From DATBLE01 sp046734335 (GTDB lineage Bacteria; Actinomycetota; Thermoleophilia; Gaiellales; Gaiellaceae), in contig JBKPRA010000010.1 of the NCBI GenBank assembly GCA_046734335.1, positions 3,690-67,689 of the forward strand: DNA of 64,000 nucleotides, in the 5' to 3' direction. Under the pieces are notes generated by a model. The model worked only from the letters and a program-made list of their open reading frames with translations, was not told the DNA's origin and searched no databases. The position numbers and the translations under genes are program-made. Shown one piece after another: positions 59,391 through 64,000 of the stretch (within the stretch, counting starts at the first letter, position 1; the number at the start of each line of letters is the position of its first letter).

Positions 59391-60680
59391 GTGCAGGAAT
59401 ACGTCCTCTCCGAGCTCGACTCGGGCGAACGGCTGATCACCGAGCGGGTCGACAGCGTCCGCTCAGTGTCGCTCGGGTTCTGGATCGGCGCCGGCGCGCG
59501 CGACGAGCCCGACGCAAAGGCGGGGGTCTCCCACTTCATCGAGCACCTGCTGTTCAAGGGCACGCGCTCGTACGAGGCGCAGCAGATCGCGGAGATCTTC
59601 GACGAGATGGGCGGCGAGCTGAACGCGGCAACGTCCCGCGAGCACACGGTCGTGTACGCACGCGTTCCCGACCGCCATCTCGAGGACGCACTGGACGTGA
59701 TGGCCGACATGGTCTTCTCGCCGGCCTTCGCCGACATCGACTCGGAGCGGGAGGTCGTCCTGGAGGAGATTGCGATGGTCGAGGACGCGCCGCAGGATCT
59801 CGTCCACGACCTGCTTTCCGAGGCCGTTTTCTCGAGCCACCCACTCGGCCGTCCCGTGATCGGCCGCGCCGAGGTGATCTCCTCGATCAGCCGCCGATCG
59901 ATCTCCGCGTACCACAGACGCGCCTACGTCGCCGGGAACGTCGTCCTCGCCGCAGCCGGCAACCTCGAGCACGATCCACTGCTGCGCTTGCTCGAGCGCG
60001 CGGCGCGCGAGCGCGCCGAGCCGCCCGCGCAGCACACACGCGTGCGTTCGCCGCTCGTCCGTGAGCCGTCACCGAGCCTGCGCTTCCAGCAGAAGGACAC
60101 GGAGCAGTTCCACGTCTGTGTCGGGGCCCCAGGCATCGCCCGCTCCGACCGGCGGCGGTTCGCGGCGTCGCTGCTCGACGCGATCCTGGGCGGGTCGGCA
60201 TCCTCGCGCCTCTTCCAGGAGATCCGTGAGAAGCGGGGGATGGCCTACACGGTCTACAGCTTCGGCTCGCAGTACACGGATTCGGGCCTGATCGGGATCT
60301 ACGTCGGCACGCGCGAGGAGAACCTCGTCTCGTGTCTCGAGATCGTCGCCGAGCAGATCGCCGACATCGCCGCCGGCAACCTGCGCGAGCGGGAGCTCGA
60401 ACGGGCGAAGGAGAACCTGAAGGGCCGAATCGCACTCTCCATGGAGTCGACCTCGAACCGGATGAGCAGGCTCGGCCGCTCGTTGATCACCGACACGGAA
60501 CTGCTTTCGCTCGACCGTGTGATTGCCGAGATCGACGCCGTCGAGCCGGCGGCGCTGGCCGAGCTGGCCGGCGTCTTGCTCGAGCCGTCCCGGGTGTCGG
60601 CCGCCGGGATCGGGCCGAGCGACGAGCGGTTCGCCGAGGCGGTCGAGCGCATCCATCCGGGGCTGGCCGCCGCGGCCTGA
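59391..60680 (+). CDS. M16 family zinc peptidase (PepR-like)
   Basis: 429 residues. Inverted zinc motif HFIEH (His48, Glu51, His52) and the distal Glu in REVVLEEIAMVED; the C-terminal half is the inactive M16 domain with GGSASSRLFQEIREKRGMAYTVYS. GTG 59391 gives the family N-terminus. It follows pnp by two genes, as pepR does in actinobacteria, and leads the dap genes. Role of this group is poorly defined. Confidence 0.9.
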   Translation: MQEYVLSELDSGERLITERVDSVRSVSLGFWIGAGARDEPDAKAGVSHFIEHLLFKGTRSYEAQQIAEIFDEMGGELNAATSREHTVVYARVPDRHLEDALDVMADMVFSPAFADIDSEREVVLEEIAMVEDAPQDLVHDLLSEAVFSSHPLGRPVIGRAEVISSISRRSISAYHRRAYVAGNVVLAAAGNLEHDPLLRLLERAARERAEPPAQHTRVRSPLVREPSPSLRFQQKDTEQFHVCVGAPGIARSDRRRFAASLLDAILGGSASSRLFQEIREKRGMAYTVYSFGSQYTDSGLIGIYVGTREENLVSCLEIVAEQIADIAAGNLRERELERAKENLKGRIALSMESTSNRMSRLGRSLITDTELLSLDRVIAEIDAVEPAALAELAGVLLEPSRVSAAGIGPSDERFAEAVERIHPGLAAAA

Positions 60681-60685
60681 GTCTC

Positions 60686-61294
60686 GTGCGCATCGTCCTC
60701 AACGGCGCCCGCGGCAAGGTCGGCTCCGTGCTTGGCCCAGCGCTGGAGGCGGCCGGGCACACGCTGGTCGAGCGGCTCGGAGAAGCGGACGCGATGGTCG
60801 ACTTCACCCGGCCCGATTCGGTGGTCGCGAACGTCGAGGCGGCGATCGCCGCCGGTGTGCCGTCGGTCGTCGGGACGAGCGGCGCCGACCTCGGCGACGT
60901 GGACGAGCAGGCGCGCGCAGCGGGCGCGGCTGTCTTCTACGCGCCAAATTTCGCCCTCGGGGCGGTGTTGATGATGCGCTTCGCAACGGAGGCAGCCGCC
61001 CATTTCCCGCGCGCGGAGATCGTCGAGCTCCACCACGAAGCGAAGGTCGACGCGCCGTCGGGGACCGCGAAGGCGACGGCGGCGGCGATGGGCGGCGATC
61101 CGCCGATCCACTCGGTCCGGCTGCCGGGGCTGGTCGCGCACCAGGAGGTGCTCCTCGGCGGCCCCGGCGAGCTTCTGACGATCCGCCACGACACCCTCTC
61201 ACGCGAGGCGTTCGTCCCGGGTGTCCTGCTCGCGCTCGAGCGCCTGCCGTCGCTCCCGCCGGGGCTGACGGTTGGCCTCGACGCGCTTCTGTGA
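60686..61294 (+). CDS. dapB: 4-hydroxy-tetrahydrodipicolinate reductase, short form
   Basis: 202 residues against a usual 240-270. N-terminal NAD(P) site NGARGKVGSVL, VDFTRPDSV, VVGTSG, then ELHHEAKVDAPSGTA with the catalytic His pair and Lys. The missing part is the variable stretch after the first strand of the nucleotide domain, where the protein runs directly into the VDFT segment. Second step committed to lysine and diaminopimelate. GTGA overlap with dapA. Confidence 0.9.
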   Translation: MRIVLNGARGKVGSVLGPALEAAGHTLVERLGEADAMVDFTRPDSVVANVEAAIAAGVPSVVGTSGADLGDVDEQARAAGAAVFYAPNFALGAVLMMRFATEAAAHFPRAEIVELHHEAKVDAPSGTAKATAAAMGGDPPIHSVRLPGLVAHQEVLLGGPGELLTIRHDTLSREAFVPGVLLALERLPSLPPGLTVGLDALL

Positions 61295-62190
61295 GTACCA
61301 TCGACGGCGTGCTGGGCGAGATCCTGACGGCGATCGTGACGCCGTTCCGGGAGGACGGCTCGGTCGACTACGACAGGTTCCGCGAACTGGCACGTCACCT
61401 CGTCGACAACGGCTCCGACGGGTTGGTCGTCACGGGCACGACGGGCGAGTCGCCGACCCTGTCCGACGACGAGCGTTTCGAGCTGTACGCCGCGGCGGTC
61501 GACGCCGTCGGCGACCGCGCCACCGTGATCGCCGGCACCGGCACGTACTCGACGGCCCACTCCATGCACCTGACCGCGCGCGCCCACGAACTCGGCGTGC
61601 ACGGCTTCCTCGTGGTTACGCCCTACTACAACAAGCCGCCGCAGCGCGGCATCGTCGAGCACTTCCGTGCGATCGCCGAGGTCAGCAACCGGCCGATCGT
61701 CGCCTACAACATCCCGGGACGGGTGGTGGTGAACATCGAGCCCGAAACCATCGCCGAGCTGGCCGAGATCCCGACGGTGAAGGCCGTCAAGCAGGCCAAC
61801 GACGACCTCGACCAGGCCCGCCGGATCGTCGAGCTCGGCCTCGACCTGTACGCCGGCGACGATCCGCTCCTGTTTCCGTTCCTCGGCCTCGGCGGCACCG
61901 GCGGCATCTGTGTGCGGTCGCACATCGCCGGTCCGGAGATGAAGGAGATGGTCCGCCGGTACCGCGCCGGCGACGTCGACGGGGCACGCGGCATCGACGA
62001 GTCGCTGTCACCGCTGTGGGAGCTGGACGGCGTCGCGGTGAACCCGATCCCGATCAAGACCGCGCTCGCGCTCGTCGGCCAGGACGTCGGCGGGTTCCGC
62101 CTGCCGATGGTGCCGGCGACCGACGACGAGCTCGAACAGGTGCGCGACTGCCTCGCGCGCGCGGGTCTGAGCATTCCCGCCGCGGCGTAG
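61291..62190 (+). CDS. dapA: 4-hydroxy-tetrahydrodipicolinate synthase
   Basis: 299 residues. TAIVTPFREDGSVD, GTTGESPTLSDDE, YYNKPPQRG (catalytic Tyr), YNIPGR and Schiff-base Lys in VKAVKQANDDL. Condenses pyruvate with aspartate semialdehyde. GTG 61291 overlaps dapB by 4 nt. It makes the precursor for diaminopimelate in the cell wall. Confidence 0.94.
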   Translation: MSTIDGVLGEILTAIVTPFREDGSVDYDRFRELARHLVDNGSDGLVVTGTTGESPTLSDDERFELYAAAVDAVGDRATVIAGTGTYSTAHSMHLTARAHELGVHGFLVVTPYYNKPPQRGIVEHFRAIAEVSNRPIVAYNIPGRVVVNIEPETIAELAEIPTVKAVKQANDDLDQARRIVELGLDLYAGDDPLLFPFLGLGGTGGICVRSHIAGPEMKEMVRRYRAGDVDGARGIDESLSPLWELDGVAVNPIPIKTALALVGQDVGGFRLPMVPATDDELEQVRDCLARAGLSIPAAA

Positions 62191-62221
62191 GCCGCGACAG
62201 GCCCAGGGATACACTCTGCCG

Positions 62222-63877
62222 GTGACAGAGCGTCTGCGCGTGATCCCGCTGGGCGGTCTCGGCGAGGTCGGGAAGAACATGACCGTGTTCGAGCATGAGC
62301 AGGGCACGCTGGTCGTGGACGCCGGCCTCGCGTTCCCGCGCGACGAGCACCTCGGCGTCGACCTCGTCCTACCGGACTTCTCGTACCTCGTCGATCGACA
62401 GGCCGACGTCCGGGCGGTCGTGCTCACCCACGCGCACGAGGACCACGTCGGCGCGCTGCCGTACCTCATGCGCGAGGTGCGTGTTCCCGAGGTCTGGGCA
62501 ACCCGCCTGACGCTCGGACTGGTCAAGTCGAAGCTCGACGAACACGGCCTGCTGAACTCGGCCGAGCTCCGCGAGATCGATCCAGAGGGCCAGGGCGTGC
62601 AAATCGGGCCCTTCCGCCTGGAGTTCGTGCGCATGGCGCACTCGGTGCCGGACAACGTCGCGGTCGTGATCGAGACTGACGCCGGGCGGGTGCTGCACAC
62701 CAGCGACTGGAAGCTCGATCACACGCCCGTCGACGGTTTCCGCACCGATGTAGGCCGGCTCGCCGAGCTCGGGAACCGCGGCGTCGACCTCTTGCTCTGC
62801 GACTCGACCAATGCCGAGCGGCGCGGGTTCACAGGCTCGGAACGGCTCGTGGGCGAGGCGTTCCGGCAGATCATTCCGCAGCGTCAGGGCCGCGTCCTGG
62901 TCGCCTCGTTCGCCTCGAACGTCCACCGCATGCAGCAGGCGATCGACGTCGCCGTCCAGACCGGCCGCAAAGTCGCAGTCGTCGGCCGCTCGATGCGCAA
63001 GAACCTGAACATCGCCGGGAACCTCGGCTACCTGGAGGTGCCGGAGGGCACGCTCATTCGCCCCCAGGAGCTGGAGGAATACGACCCGCACGAGGTTCTG
63101 ATCCTCTGTACCGGCAGCCAGGGCGAACCGATGTCGGCGCTGACCCGCATCGCCTATCGCGACCACTCGGCGGTCGCGGTCGAGCGCGGCGACACCGTGA
63201 TCATCTCGGCGCGCCCCGTGCCCGGGAACGAGCTGCGCGTCCACGACACGATCAATCAGCTCTCCAAGGCGGGCGCGGAGGTGCTGCACGAGGAGAACGC
63301 GGCCGTGCACGTGTCCGGGCACGCGAATCAGGAGGAGATCCGCACCCTGTACGGACTGGTGCGGCCGAAGGCGGTCATGCCGATCCATGGCGAGTACCGG
63401 ATGCAGGCGGCAAACGCGCGAATGGCGCAGGAGGCCGGCGTACCGGCGAACGGGATCGTCATGGCCGAGAACGGCTCGGTGGTCGAGCTGGGGCCGCACG
63501 GCGTCTCGATCGTCGACCGGATCGAGCCGGGTGTGACCTTCGTCGACGGGCTCGGCGTCGGGGACATCGGCGACGTCGCCCTCCGCGACCGGCGGCACAT
63601 GGCCGAGGACGGCGTCTTGATCGTCGTCGCCACCCTCGCTGGCACGAACGGCGTCCGCTCCGCCGCGGCCGAGGTGATCGCGCGCGGCTTCGCCGAGACG
63701 GAGCCACTGCTGGACGAGATGCGCGCCGAGGCGGAGAGCGTCCTCCGCGGCTGCATCGCCGACGAGGTCGTCGAGATCAAGCTGCTCCAGGAGCACCTGC
63801 ACGACGGCATCGGCCAGCTCGTCTACGACCGGACCCGTCGGCGCCCGATGATCCTGCCTGTGGTGGTGGAGGTGTGA
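62222..63877 (+). CDS. rnj: Ribonuclease J
   Basis: 551 residues. Metallo-beta-lactamase motifs LTHAHEDHVGALPYL and the beta-CASP region GRSMRKNLNIAGNLG, CTGSQGEPMSAL, HVSGHANQEEI, PIHGEYRM are all present. Combines endonuclease and 5'-3' exonuclease activities and works with PNPase in mRNA decay. GTG 62222. Stop overlaps the next gene (GTGA). Confidence 0.95.
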   Translation: MTERLRVIPLGGLGEVGKNMTVFEHEQGTLVVDAGLAFPRDEHLGVDLVLPDFSYLVDRQADVRAVVLTHAHEDHVGALPYLMREVRVPEVWATRLTLGLVKSKLDEHGLLNSAELREIDPEGQGVQIGPFRLEFVRMAHSVPDNVAVVIETDAGRVLHTSDWKLDHTPVDGFRTDVGRLAELGNRGVDLLLCDSTNAERRGFTGSERLVGEAFRQIIPQRQGRVLVASFASNVHRMQQAIDVAVQTGRKVAVVGRSMRKNLNIAGNLGYLEVPEGTLIRPQELEEYDPHEVLILCTGSQGEPMSALTRIAYRDHSAVAVERGDTVIISARPVPGNELRVHDTINQLSKAGAEVLHEENAAVHVSGHANQEEIRTLYGLVRPKAVMPIHGEYRMQAANARMAQEAGVPANGIVMAENGSVVELGPHGVSIVDRIEPGVTFVDGLGVGDIGDVALRDRRHMAEDGVLIVVATLAGTNGVRSAAAEVIARGFAETEPLLDEMRAEAESVLRGCIADEVVEIKLLQEHLHDGIGQLVYDRTRRRPMILPVVVEV

Positions 63878-64000
63878 GCTCCGTTCTCGACGGCTGGGCC
63901 GGCGTGCTCGCCGACAACGCGGCGGAAGACGAGACCGGCCGGCGGCTGATCTCGCAGCTCGTTGCCTGCGAGGTGGCGGCGCTCGCGTTCTGCCGTCTGC
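63874..64000 (+). CDS. Partial gene running off the window, unknown
   Basis: The first 42 residues (SSVLDGWAGVLADNAAEDETGRR, then an Ala/Leu-rich helix) are seen from GTG 63874, which overlaps the rnj stop. ftsK usually follows rnj in actinobacteria, but this start shows no FtsK membrane segment. Product not identified. Confidence 0.5.
   Translation, partial: MSSVLDGWAGVLADNAAEDETGRRLISQLVACEVAALAFCRL

Overview
The window is a 64 kb stretch of high-GC chromosome in which nearly every base is coding. Gene order points to an actinomycetote: mihF-gmk-rpoZ-coaBC, rpsO-pnp-M16 peptidase-dapB-dapA-rnj, and an actinobacterial-type integration host factor. Several small families (DUF2630, a TIGR03619-type F420 oxidoreductase, a short DapB, a BNR/MoaD pair) fit a deep-branching lineage of the Thermoleophilia/Gaiellales kind. 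That taxonomic placement is inference from content and order. No rRNA, prophage, insertion sequence or CRISPR array is visible.

Layout. 0-11.7 kb is a loosely packed accessory region: a repeat-bearing membrane protein, a broken animal-type haem peroxidase, a CsbD stress protein behind a sigma-B-like promoter next to an RsbW-type kinase, a secreted dimethylformamidase-like protein, a shikimate-kinase-like protein, an F420 oxidoreductase, a HIT protein and CorA. 11.6-18.3 kb holds tRNA-Arg(CCG), a dgcA/dgcN-like pair predicted to act on D-amino acids, an SOS-controlled LysM protein, RNase Z and secreted proteins. 18.4-26.8 kb is the pyrimidine operon pyrR-pyrB-pyrC-carA-carB-pyrK-pyrD with a PyrR-binding leader and no pyrF. 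26.8-29.2 kb is mihF-gmk-rpoZ-coaBC. 29.2-33.6 kb holds htpX/lemA and small conserved genes.

33.8-63.9 kb is a translation and RNA-metabolism block: rimP-nusA-ylxR-infB, then DUF503-rbfA-nrnA-truB-ribF, rpsO-pnp, an M16 peptidase, dapB-dapA and rnj. The usual infB-DUF503-rbfA junction is split by an 11.5 kb maltodextrin cassette (LacI regulator, binding protein, two permeases, cyclomaltodextrinase-like GH13, MsmX-type ATPase, secreted amylase, MalQ). The cassette has its own promoter and a LacI-type operator, and its last gene abuts DUF503 with no gap.

How the genes fit together. The secreted amylase would cut alpha-glucan outside the cell, the ABC transporter would import maltodextrin, and the two cytoplasmic enzymes would process it. 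The pyrimidine genes cover every de novo step to orotate and add the PyrR regulator; PyrE and PyrF must lie elsewhere. The clearest regulatory finds are two LexA boxes around the promoter of the LysM gene, the PyrR leader, a pnp leader with two competing hairpins, and the LacI operator.
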